A stretch of DNA of 24,048 bases from DATESG01 sp035270925 (GTDB taxonomy: Bacteria > Bacillota_I > Bacilli_A > RFN20 > CAG-826): assembly GCA_035270925.1 (NCBI GenBank), contig DATESG010000015.1, positions 1 to 24,048 on the forward strand, read 5' to 3'. This document shows, in pieces, positions 1 to 7,282 of the stretch. Position 1 is the first letter of the stretch. Each line of letters opens with the position of its first letter. The position numbers were made by a program, and so were the translations under genes. The notes under the pieces were generated by a model. It ran no database searches and was not told the DNA's origin. It saw nothing but the letters and a program-made list of their open reading frames with translations.

Positions 1-666
1 CCAATTAACAATTTATATCAAATGGAAGCTCAAGTGTACCGTGGATATTGGATGGTCTCCTGGTTTATTAAGGAATTTGCGAATAATGAAACATTAGAAT
101 CCAACATTATTGAAATGGCGACCGAAGAAATCCTTAACAACAAAATGTTAGAAATATCCCCAGGTAGTGAGGGTCTAGTACTTCAGCCTTATTGGGGTCC
201 TACTTTAAAACGCCCATTTGCCAAAGGGTCAATCGTCGGCTTTAGTGATTATCACACAAGGCATCACCTTTACCGCGCGATTATCGAAGGGATTGCATTT
301 GCGCTTTTAGAAGGACTAAAGAGCATCGAAAAACAACAAGGTAAAAAGATCAAAAAAATCCGTGTTTCTGGTGGTGGCTCGCAAAGTGATGCGATTTGCC
401 AAATAACAGCGGATATATTTGGAGTTCCTGTTCAACGTATTCAGACCCATGAGACTGCATCGCTTGGTACCGCGGTTTCAGTGTTTTATAGTAGTGGTGT
501 CTTTGCGACCATCGATGATGCAATCGCGGCGATGGTTCATCCAACCCAAGCGTTTATTCCAAACATGGTAAACAATCAAAAGTACAATTATCTTTTCAAA
601 AATGTTTATAGTAAGATCTATCCAAACCTTAAAAATATTTATAAGAGTATTAAAAAGTTTAATTAG
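1..666 (+). CDS. FGGY-family carbohydrate kinase, C-terminal part (5' end outside window)
   Basis: The frame is open from base 1 to a TAG at 664-666, about 221 codons, so the start and the N-terminal FGGY_N domain lie upstream. What remains is an FGGY_C domain: the stretch LQPYWGP, then VSGGGSQSDA (the Gly-rich nucleotide-binding loop of the family) and THETASLGTAV, which closes the ATP site. FGGY kinases phosphorylate sugars or polyols in the cytosol using ATP. The GGGSQSDA form resembles the xylulokinase-like and uncharacterised FGGY kinases more than GlpK. The substrate cannot be told from this half. The last codons overlap by 8 bp the end of the convergent ABC transporter gene. The family call is secure; the exact sugar is not assigned. 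Confidence 0.9.
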   Translation, partial: PINNLYQMEAQVYRGYWMVSWFIKEFANNETLESNIIEMATEEILNNKMLEISPGSEGLVLQPYWGPTLKRPFAKGSIVGFSDYHTRHHLYRAIIEGIAFALLEGLKSIEKQQGKKIKKIRVSGGGSQSDAICQITADIFGVPVQRIQTHETASLGTAVSVFYSSGVFATIDDAIAAMVHPTQAFIPNMVNNQKYNYLFKNVYSKIYPNLKNIYKSIKKFN

Positions 667-2485
667 AAGCGATAACCGGTTCGACATTTTGGCTAGAGCC
701 AAGAAACTGTGCGTTATATAACTCAGCATAAAAGCCGTTAGCGGCGAGGAGTTCTTGATGCGTGCCAGTTTCAATAATTGAACCTCTGTTCATCACAATA
801 ATCTTTTTAGCGTTTTTAATCGTTGATAATCTGTGCGCAATAATGAATGTTGTGCGATTTTTCATAATGTCTTCCATTACTGTTTGAATTGCGTATTCAG
901 TTCTTGTATCAACACTACTTGTGGCTTCATCAAGAATTAATATACGTGGATTGGAAATGATCGCGCGGGCAATTGTGATTAGTTGACGTTGGCCTTGTGA
1001 AATATTAGTACCATCTTCATTTAAAACAAAATTATAGCCACCTGGTAAGGTCGTAATGAAATGATGGACCTTGGCCGACTTCGCGGCGAGGATCATATCT
1101 TCTTCACTCGCATCACTACGTCCATAGCGAATATTTGCGCCGATGGTTCCTTTAAAAATCCATGTGTCTTGTAATACCATGCCAACGCTGCTTCTTAGCG
1201 TTTCGCGTTTATAGTCACGAATATTAACACCATCTAGCGTTATTTCTCCGTCACTAATTTCATAGAAACGCATAACAAGATTTACGAGTGTGGTTTTACC
1301 AGCCCCAGTTGGGCCAACAATGGCGACAATATCGCCTTGTTTGATATCAAGGTTCATATTTTCAATTAATGGTTTATCGGGGCTATAGCTAAAAGCAACA
1401 TTCCTAAATTTGTATTCTCCGTGAATTAGTGTTTCATCACTAATCGCATCGGGGATGTCTTTATCTTCTTCCTTAGCATCCAGCAGTTCAAAGATACGTT
1501 CGGCGCCGGCAAGGGTTGTTTGAATAATTCCACTAATTTGTCCAAGTTGTTGAAAGGGGAGCGTAAACATATTTAGGAAGAGTAAAAAAGCGGCAATCGA
1601 ACCCGAGTCATTAATAAGTCCACCGACCACGCTAACACCGACAAAGCCTAAGTTGTTAACAAATCTAATCGAGGGAAAGATAAAGGCGCTTAAAAGTTGC
1701 GAGACCCAGTTAGCCTTAGTCATCTCTTTGTTCACGGCTTCGAACTTATCAATCTGATTTTGTTGTTGGTTGTAGAGTTGAATAATACTCAAACCAGAGA
1801 AGTTTTCTTCAACAATTCCTTCGAGCTCACCAGTTTTGACTTGGAATTTGACGAATTGTTTTTGTGATGTTTTGGTAATTGTAAAAGTAATTAAAAGTGA
1901 AAGCGGAAGCGTCGCAAGCGTCACAAGCGCTAAGCGCCAATTGATGATAAACATCGCCACAAGTACCCCGACAAAGAGTGATATCGAGTGGAGTGTTTGA
2001 TAAACAATTTGATTAAGGGATTGTGTAATAGCATCAACATCATTAGTGCCTTTAGATAAAATTTCGCCATATGAATGTTTATCAAAATATGAAAGCGGGA
2101 GCCGATCTAGTTTCTTTTTAATCTTATTTCTAAGGTTATAACCATAATCATTAGCAATCCGAACTAGCAGCAATAGCGCAAACATATTTAAGATTGCACT
2201 CACGATATAAAATCCGATAATTAATCCAAAATCACCGGCAATTCGTAGCCAATTAAGTGTTAATGGTGTTGCATTTAAAACATAAGATTGTAAATTATTA
2301 ATATTAAGAATTGGTTGAATAAAGACTGGAACCATTACCTGCAAAACTGCACCTGCGATAATTATGAGTGAGATAATGATTAACTTTGTTCGATAAGCTC
2401 TAAATTCAATAAGGAGTTTTAAAAACGATTGTTTAGAGTTTTTAGGACGAGACTGACGGCCGCTCATTTGCATTTTTGGTGGCAT
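659..2485 (-). CDS. Heterodimeric ABC exporter, subunit with consensus ATPase site
   Basis: This is a 608-aa half-transporter: six-helix ABC type-1 membrane domain (about residues 25-325) then a nucleotide-binding domain. Visible in the NBD are Walker A GPTGAGKT (391-398), signature ISQGQ (about 495-499), Walker B ILILDE with the catalytic Glu (about 520) and the switch His in IIAHRLS (about 551). I chose the ATG at 2485 over a start six codons upstream because a textbook AGGAGGTG lies 6-13 nt before it. That RBS is embedded in the last codons of the preceding subunit gene, whose TAA is 1 bp upstream, so the two are translationally coupled. It has catalytic Glu and His but an off-consensus signature, the complement of its partner. 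The likely role is ATP-driven export of drugs, lipids or peptides as a heterodimer (LmrCD/BmrCD/TM287-288 type). The substrate is unknown. Its 3' end overlaps the convergent kinase gene. Confidence 0.93.
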   Translation of the reverse strand: MPPKMQMSGRQSRPKNSKQSFLKLLIEFRAYRTKLIIISLIIIAGAVLQVMVPVFIQPILNINNLQSYVLNATPLTLNWLRIAGDFGLIIGFYIVSAILNMFALLLLVRIANDYGYNLRNKIKKKLDRLPLSYFDKHSYGEILSKGTNDVDAITQSLNQIVYQTLHSISLFVGVLVAMFIINWRLALVTLATLPLSLLITFTITKTSQKQFVKFQVKTGELEGIVEENFSGLSIIQLYNQQQNQIDKFEAVNKEMTKANWVSQLLSAFIFPSIRFVNNLGFVGVSVVGGLINDSGSIAAFLLFLNMFTLPFQQLGQISGIIQTTLAGAERIFELLDAKEEDKDIPDAISDETLIHGEYKFRNVAFSYSPDKPLIENMNLDIKQGDIVAIVGPTGAGKTTLVNLVMRFYEISDGEITLDGVNIRDYKRETLRSSVGMVLQDTWIFKGTIGANIRYGRSDASEEDMILAAKSAKVHHFITTLPGGYNFVLNEDGTNISQGQRQLITIARAIISNPRILILDEATSSVDTRTEYAIQTVMEDIMKNRTTFIIAHRLSTIKNAKKIIVMNRGSIIETGTHQELLAANGFYAELYNAQFLGSSQNVEPVIASN

Positions 2486-2486
2486 C

Positions 2487-4295
2487 TTATTCACCTCCTT
2501 CAAAAGCTAAAACATCTTTTTCGATTTGCATTGTCTTTTCGATTTCATCTTTGTCCATTTGTGATTTAACTATTTCTTGATAAACCAAACAGCTCGATAG
2601 TAGTTGAGCGTGCGTGCCAATACCCATCATCTTGCCTTCGTCTAAAACAACAATTTGCTCAGCGTTTATAATCGAACTCACGCGTTGGGCAACTATTATT
2701 ACACTAGCATTCTTTGCATAGTTCGAAAGCGCGGTCCGGAGTTTGATATCAGTTTTAAAATCTAGGGCGCTAAAAGAATCGTCGAATATATAAATGTTGG
2801 GTTTTCTCACGAGCGCTCGTGCTATTGCCAATCTTTGTTTTTGGCCACCAGAAAAGTTTTTTCCACCCTGTGAGACCATTGTGTCTAGGCCCTCTTTCTT
2901 CTTGACAAAATTCCATGATTGAGCAACTTTTAGGGCCTCAATCATCTCTTCGTCGGTGGCATCGCTCTTACCGAACCGAAGATTATCACGGACGGAGCCA
3001 CTAAAGAGAACTGCTTGTTGTGGAACAAAGCCGATTTTAGTTCGCAAATCATTAACTTGATAATCTTTGACATCAATGTTGTTAACTAAAACTTGGCCAT
3101 CGGTTGCATCAAAAAAACGGGGAATAAGATTAATTAGACTACTTTTACCTGAGCCCGTTGAACCAATAATAGCGGTAACTTGTCCTGGTTTTGTTGTAAA
3201 AGAAATATGCGATAAAGTTGGATGTTGATTGTCGCTAAAGGTGAAGAGAACATTTTTAAATTCAACGACACCAGCATCTTCAATCTCAGTAATTGGTAAC
3301 GCGTTGACGTTATTTCTAATTTCAGGTTCAAGATTTAGAGCAGCAAGAATACGTTTGGCACTTGCCGCACTACGAGGGAACATAATGAAAATGAAACTAA
3401 GCATCAAAAAGGACATCATGATACTGTTTACGTATCCGGCAGCCCCTATTGTTTGGCTAAACAAGATTTTATTAGTCGCATCGCCACTTTGTTCGAAGAG
3501 CATAAAACCAACGATAAAGACTGAAACATAGGCAATATTGAAAATGACCGAAATAATAGGATTTACGAATTCCATTATCTTGCCAACTTTAATATTCACG
3601 TCCGTCATCGAGCGATTGGCTTTATCAAAAAATCTAAATTCGCGCTCTTCTTGGTTAAAGGCGCGGACAACACGAACACCGGTTAAACCTTCACGAAACA
3701 GCAAAGTAACATAGTCAAGTTTTTCTTGAACGAGGCTAAATAGGGGGGAGGCGATCTTAAATGTAACTACAATAACAATGAGGACGATAGGCATACCTAT
3801 AAGTATAATTGACGTATACATTGGGTTTATTTGTAGTAATTTTAGTGTACCGACAACCATAAAAGTAGGCGCCATAATTGCGGTTCTAGTTAGCATGAAA
3901 ATGAAAGTTTGGAGCACTCTAGTATCACTATTAATTCTTGTTAGAAGGCTTGAGGTTCCAACTTTGTTGATATTCGAAATGGAATAATTTTGAACTTGTT
4001 TAAATAATTTAGAACGTAGAATTTTGCCAAAGTTAGCCATTAAGGAAGCGTTAGTCACCATTTGACCAATAGCAGCTGCAAAGCCTAAAAGAGAAATACC
4101 TAGCATCTTTAACCCTGTCATGAGGATAAAGTTCATATCTGGTCCTAAAAGGGGATCAGCTTGACTAAGTTGCGCGGTAATTTCGTTGGTGCAACCAGGA
4201 AGTTGCAATTGTAAAATAGTTTGAAGGGCCACAAATATAAAAACGATAATGAGTTGCCACCAGAGTGACTTCATTAATTTTAGTAACTTTAACAT
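2487..4295 (-). CDS. Heterodimeric ABC exporter, subunit with degenerate ATPase site
   Basis: This 602-aa half-transporter has an N-terminal ABC type-1 membrane domain (about residues 12-310) and a C-terminal NBD. The NBD shows Walker A GSTGSGKS (378-385), signature FSGGQ (481-485) and Walker B IYIFDD. The catalytic Glu is replaced by Asp506 and the switch His by Gln537 (VAQRVSS). That pair of changes is the hallmark of the non-hydrolysing half of heterodimeric exporters such as TM287/288 and LmrCD. Its good FSGGQ signature would complete the partner's active site. The start is the ATG at 4295, 5 bp after the tetR stop, with a weak GAG-containing RBS inside the end of tetR, so translation probably depends on tetR. 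It is the second gene of the tetR-ABC-ABC operon. The transported substrate is not evident; multidrug efflux is the usual guess for TetR-linked pairs. Confidence 0.93.
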   Translation of the reverse strand: MLKLLKLMKSLWWQLIIVFIFVALQTILQLQLPGCTNEITAQLSQADPLLGPDMNFILMTGLKMLGISLLGFAAAIGQMVTNASLMANFGKILRSKLFKQVQNYSISNINKVGTSSLLTRINSDTRVLQTFIFMLTRTAIMAPTFMVVGTLKLLQINPMYTSIILIGMPIVLIVIVVTFKIASPLFSLVQEKLDYVTLLFREGLTGVRVVRAFNQEEREFRFFDKANRSMTDVNIKVGKIMEFVNPIISVIFNIAYVSVFIVGFMLFEQSGDATNKILFSQTIGAAGYVNSIMMSFLMLSFIFIMFPRSAASAKRILAALNLEPEIRNNVNALPITEIEDAGVVEFKNVLFTFSDNQHPTLSHISFTTKPGQVTAIIGSTGSGKSSLINLIPRFFDATDGQVLVNNIDVKDYQVNDLRTKIGFVPQQAVLFSGSVRDNLRFGKSDATDEEMIEALKVAQSWNFVKKKEGLDTMVSQGGKNFSGGQKQRLAIARALVRKPNIYIFDDSFSALDFKTDIKLRTALSNYAKNASVIIVAQRVSSIINAEQIVVLDEGKMMGIGTHAQLLSSCLVYQEIVKSQMDKDEIEKTMQIEKDVLAFEGGE

Positions 4296-4300
4296 TGCGA

Positions 4301-4903
4301 CTACTCTTTCTTAAGGAATGGCAAATAAATGGTGGATGCCTCTGGGATATTCAATATCCCTTTCTTTTCGAAAATTAAACTGCTACAAATTCCCCGGATG
4401 GTAAAGGAAATATTAGTAATAATTTGATCAGCTTCCATGTCAATGATTTTGTTTTGTTTTTGGCCGTTTTTAATCATTTCATTAGCTTGTTGGACAAAAT
4501 GCTTTATAAATGTTTGGCCACTCGATTTAACGTGGAATCCAACACTTGCCGAATGGATAAATGTTTGGACATAATAAGGAAACATTGCGTCTTCTTTCAA
4601 TAGTCTCACCACATAAATGATAAAACCGACGAACTTTATTTCAGGATTTTGGTTGGGAAGCTTTGTAAAATCCATAATTGGATAAAAAGAAGGAATGATT
4701 TTTTCAATTGCGCTGTCGTAGAGGTCCCGAATGTTATCAAAGTAATGATAGATAAGGCTATGTCCGCACTTCGCTTCACGAGCAATCGCCGACATGGTGA
4801 CCTCATTATAGGGAAGGGTCGCAAAAACACGAATTGCCGCATTGACAATTACATCTTTTCGACGATTACGGATTATTTCATTTTGTTGCTTAGTTCTTGG
4901 CAT
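4301..4903 (-). CDS. TetR/AcrR-family transcriptional regulator
   Basis: This 200-aa protein has a TetR_N DNA-binding domain at about residues 15-62: helix-turn-helix VTMSAIAREAKCGHSLIYHYF, with the family's typical Y-H-Y-F ending. A divergent all-helical ligand-binding domain follows. The start ATG at 4903 has a strong AAGGAGG RBS. It is the first gene of the operon with the two exporter subunits, the standard arrangement for a repressor that senses the exported compound and controls its own operon. An extended -10 box and a perfect 16-bp palindrome lie directly upstream. Autoregulation is inferred from that layout. The ligand cannot be predicted. Confidence 0.93.
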   Translation of the reverse strand: MPRTKQQNEIIRNRRKDVIVNAAIRVFATLPYNEVTMSAIAREAKCGHSLIYHYFDNIRDLYDSAIEKIIPSFYPIMDFTKLPNQNPEIKFVGFIIYVVRLLKEDAMFPYYVQTFIHSASVGFHVKSSGQTFIKHFVQQANEMIKNGQKQNKIIDMEADQIITNISFTIRGICSSLIFEKKGILNIPEASTIYLPFLKKE

Positions 4904-4927
4904 ACTTTTCCTCCTTAACGCATTATG

Positions 4928-4936
4928 ATTATATCA
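4928..4936 (-). promoter_or_regulatory. Extended -10 promoter of the tetR-ABC operon
   Basis: Read on the minus strand this is TGATATAAT, a perfect extended -10 (TGn + TATAAT). The start site would fall near 4921, giving a leader of about 18 nt that contains little beyond the RBS. The -35 position (about 4951-4956) lies inside the 16-bp palindrome and is a poor match to TTGACA, as is common for extended -10 promoters. Confidence 0.7.
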
Positions 4937-4949
4937 AATTAACAAAAAA

Positions 4950-4965
4950 TGTTTATATATAAACA
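4950..4965. promoter_or_regulatory. Perfect 16-bp palindrome, candidate TetR operator
   Basis: The sequence TGTTTATATATAAACA is its own exact reverse complement. It spans the -35 region of the tetR promoter, where bound repressor would block RNA polymerase. Size and position fit a TetR-dimer operator. An alternative reading exists: on the minus strand it is followed by TTTTTT, so it could instead, or also, act as a weak AT-rich terminator for the upstream popT-rsuA operon. The operator reading is favoured because the stem is nearly all A/T. Confidence 0.6.
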
Positions 4966-5010
4966 CTTACTAAAATTAAAAGTTACTATAGAATCGTTTT
5001 ATAGCTAAAT

Positions 5011-5706
5011 TTAATCGATAAAAAGCGACTTTTCCTCGTGCTCGGTTAATTCACGAGACTCACCTAGTTTTAAATCATCAACGCGAAGATGATGGAACTG
5101 ATCGCGGTTAAGTGTGAGAACCTTATATCCAAAATGAAGAAACATTCTTTTCACCTGATGATATTTACCTTCCGTGAGCGTTAAGCGTGCTTGACGGGTG
5201 CCCGTGATCTCTAATTTAGAAGGTAGAGTCTTGTATTCGTCATTAACTAAAAATCCTTCAAGAAACTGTTCAACTAAAGCATTGTCTAAGTCCCTATCGA
5301 CGGTGACGGAGTAGATTTTTTCAACGTTAAACTTAGGATTGATTAATCTATGCGTCAATAGTCCGTTGTTGGTTAATAGCAAAGCGCCAGTTGTGTCCTT
5401 ATCTAAACGTCCAACGGTGTGGACATTAAAAGTGCTAAAGTTTGGATTTAAATCAATGACAGTGCTACTTAATTTATCCTCATTAGCACAAACGTAATCA
5501 ACAGGTTTGTTGAGAAGATAATACCTATATTCTTTATATGTTTTTACCTCATCATCAACTTTAACTTGGTCAATAGATGTATTAACTTGGGCACCATCGT
5601 TGGTCACAATCACTTCATTAATTTTGACTCGCTTGGTCCGGATTACGAGTTTAACATCTTTACGAGTTCCAAGGCCAACATGGGTAAGAAAACGATCAAG
5701 CCTCAT
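5011..5706 (-). CDS. rsuA: RsuA-family rRNA pseudouridine synthase
   Basis: This 231-aa protein starts with an S4 RNA-binding domain (MRLDRFL..., about residues 1-50), followed by a pseudouridine synthase domain. The catalytic motif is VGRLDKDTTGALLLT, with the nucleophilic Asp at residue 102, and a later KYHQVKRMF motif is typical of the RsuA/RluB/E/F group. The GRLDKDTTG form and short length favour RsuA-type modification of 16S rRNA (E. coli U516), but RluB/F-like specificity is not excluded. I chose the ATG at 5706; a TTG four codons earlier lacks a spaced RBS. The gene overlaps the end of popT by 11 nt with a GAGG 12 nt before the ATG, so coupling to popT translation is likely. The last gene of the popT-rsuA transcript. 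Confidence 0.9.
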   Translation of the reverse strand: MRLDRFLTHVGLGTRKDVKLVIRTKRVKINEVIVTNDGAQVNTSIDQVKVDDEVKTYKEYRYYLLNKPVDYVCANEDKLSSTVIDLNPNFSTFNVHTVGRLDKDTTGALLLTNNGLLTHRLINPKFNVEKIYSVTVDRDLDNALVEQFLEGFLVNDEYKTLPSKLEITGTRQARLTLTEGKYHQVKRMFLHFGYKVLTLNRDQFHHLRVDDLKLGESRELTEHEEKSLFID

Positions 5707-6619
5707 CGCTAGGTTCAACCTCGATTTTGGTGATTACTTCCTTTTTGTCTGCGAGTTTAAGTAACATTAGGGAAGCAACAACTCCTACTACTAATGCAAG
5801 AATTGATAAGATTAATTCAAGATAAGAAAAAGTCATATTTAGATAGTATTGTTTTATTTCACCGTTAAAGTAACTAATGACAATTTGACCGATGATTAAG
5901 CCGAGTATTACGAAATACGTAGCATTTCTGCGGTGTTTTAACAAAATATCCATTAACTTTGATATCGCAAAGAAGCCAATAATAAAGCCAACTGTGAAGA
6001 CCAACAATAATGAAAAGTTGATTCCCCACGAAGCGCCCGAAAAGCTTAATACATTTTGGATTAAGACGAGCAGTTTGTTGTAATAACCTAGTGATATAAG
6101 AAACATTGTCCCACTGATACCAGGGGCAATTAATGCGGAACTAGCAAAGAATCCAATGAAGAAAAGAAGAATTAATTCACGAGCACTTAAAACTAATTGG
6201 GTGCTCACATCAGCGGCCGCAGGACTAAACCAAGAGATGACACCAATCCCGGCTACGAGAATGAAACCCACAAAAACAAAAAGGGAACTTAATGGTTTAA
6301 TTTGGCCCTTTGTGAGATTTTTAAAGACGACAAGACCACCTATCGTGAGACCGACAAATAAGGAAGTGGCAACTAATGGTTGCCACTCTAAAAAGAGTTT
6401 AATTGGGTACGCGAGACTAACAATCCCCACAATCGCTCCGAGTAAAATGGGAGTTAAATAAGTAACACTACCTTTAAAGTCTTTCCGTAAATTAGTAATC
6501 GCACTTACAAGGTCATCGTAAATTCCTAAAATAACCGCTAGCGTTCCGCCACCCATGGCAGAGATAAAGGCGATACCAATTAATATGCCGTGAATAAATC
6601 CTTTTATATGCTTTTTCAT
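5696..6619 (-). CDS. popT: DUF368 membrane protein, PopT-type undecaprenyl-phosphate translocase
   Basis: A 307-aa, strongly hydrophobic protein with about 8-9 membrane segments. It has the internal duplication typical of DUF368: an N-terminal half with MGGGTLAVILGIYDDL (residues 22-37) and a C-terminal half with APGISGTMFLISLGYY (165-180), the re-entrant Gly-rich elements. DUF368 proteins (PopT) are known to return undecaprenyl phosphate to the inner face of the membrane for cell-wall and polymer synthesis. The first repeat here lacks the usual PGVSGGT form, reading SAMGGGT. Presence implies that the organism makes an undecaprenyl-linked envelope polymer, which argues against a wall-less mollicute, though not decisively. 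The start ATG at 6619 has GGAG 10 nt upstream. Divergent from pth. Confidence 0.85.
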   Translation of the reverse strand: MKKHIKGFIHGILIGIAFISAMGGGTLAVILGIYDDLVSAITNLRKDFKGSVTYLTPILLGAIVGIVSLAYPIKLFLEWQPLVATSLFVGLTIGGLVVFKNLTKGQIKPLSSLFVFVGFILVAGIGVISWFSPAAADVSTQLVLSARELILLFFIGFFASSALIAPGISGTMFLISLGYYNKLLVLIQNVLSFSGASWGINFSLLLVFTVGFIIGFFAISKLMDILLKHRRNATYFVILGLIIGQIVISYFNGEIKQYYLNMTFSYLELILSILALVVGVVASLMLLKLADKKEVITKIEVEPSDEA

Positions 6620-6671
6620 GCTCGCTCAACTCCAAAATAATATTAACATTATCACATAAAACAGCGTTAAA

Positions 6672-6680
6672 TGATATAAT
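6672..6680 (+). promoter_or_regulatory. Extended -10 promoter of the pth-mfd-rqcP-tilS operon
   Basis: TGATATAAT is a perfect extended -10, identical to that of tetR. No convincing -35 is present. The expected start near 6686-6687 would leave a leader of only about 11-12 nt, which is just the AAGGG RBS. The opposite strand of this 78-bp divergent gap carries a weaker TGTGATAAT (about 6646-6654), possibly for popT. Confidence 0.65.
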
Positions 6681-6697
6681 TATAAAAGGGTAAAACA

Positions 6698-7282
6698 ATG
6701 AAATTATTTGTAGGTTTAGGAAATCCAGGAACTAAGTATCAAGACACTCGCCATAACATGGGATTCATGGTTGTCGATGCTTTTGCAAGCAAATTGGGAG
6801 TGGACTTTGATAAGAATGACTTCAAAGGTAGCTATGCTCGCTTTAAATATAAGGGTGAGGATATCGTTGTTTTTAAACCACAAACCTTTATGAATTTATC
6901 CGGTGAAGCAGTACTAGCGGTTAAACAATTTTTCAAGGTTGATCTCGAAGATATTGTGGTTGTCTTTGATGACTTAGATTTAGAACCAGGACAAATTAGA
7001 TTACGCCTGAATGGATCAAGCGGTGGGCAAAAAGGCATGCAAAACATAACTGAATTGCTCGGAACACAGGAAATTAAGCGGATAAGAATTGGCATTGGAA
7101 AGCCAGTATACGACACCGTGGATTTTGTGTTAGGCCGCCCTGAAAAAGAAGAAAAAATTAAACTAGATGAAGCAATCACCAAGGCAAGTAATGCACTTAA
7201 AGACATTCTCGATTACGGCTTTCTACATGCGATGGCCCACTTTAATGTAAGAGCGGTGAAAGAAAAGGAAAACATAGATTGA
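6698..7282 (+). CDS. pth: Peptidyl-tRNA hydrolase
   Basis: This 194-aa protein matches the usual Pth length. It hydrolyses the ester bond of peptidyl-tRNAs that drop off ribosomes, recycling tRNA. Visible are GLGNPG (residues 6-11, with Asn9), the catalytic His19 in TRHNMG, FMN (Asn66) and the catalytic-partner Asp91/92. The conserved GGHNG loop reads GGQKG here (109-113), so the residue equivalent to E. coli Asn114 is Lys112. The rest is canonical, including LGTQEIKRIRIGIG. The RBS AAAAGGG lies 7 nt before the ATG. Its TGA overlaps the TTG start of mfd by 4 nt (TTGA). The pth-mfd pairing is the conserved Bacilli arrangement. Confidence 0.97.
   Translation: MKLFVGLGNPGTKYQDTRHNMGFMVVDAFASKLGVDFDKNDFKGSYARFKYKGEDIVVFKPQTFMNLSGEAVLAVKQFFKVDLEDIVVVFDDLDLEPGQIRLRLNGSSGGQKGMQNITELLGTQEIKRIRIGIGKPVYDTVDFVLGRPEKEEKIKLDEAITKASNALKDILDYGFLHAMAHFNVRAVKEKENID

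Noticed and set aside
6832..7206. Long open frame on the minus strand inside pth
   Set aside because: It is a shadow of pth, with no RBS and low-complexity Ser/Leu-rich sequence. Similar antisense frames in ftsH (13022-13378) and dusB (14427-14867) were rejected for the same reason.
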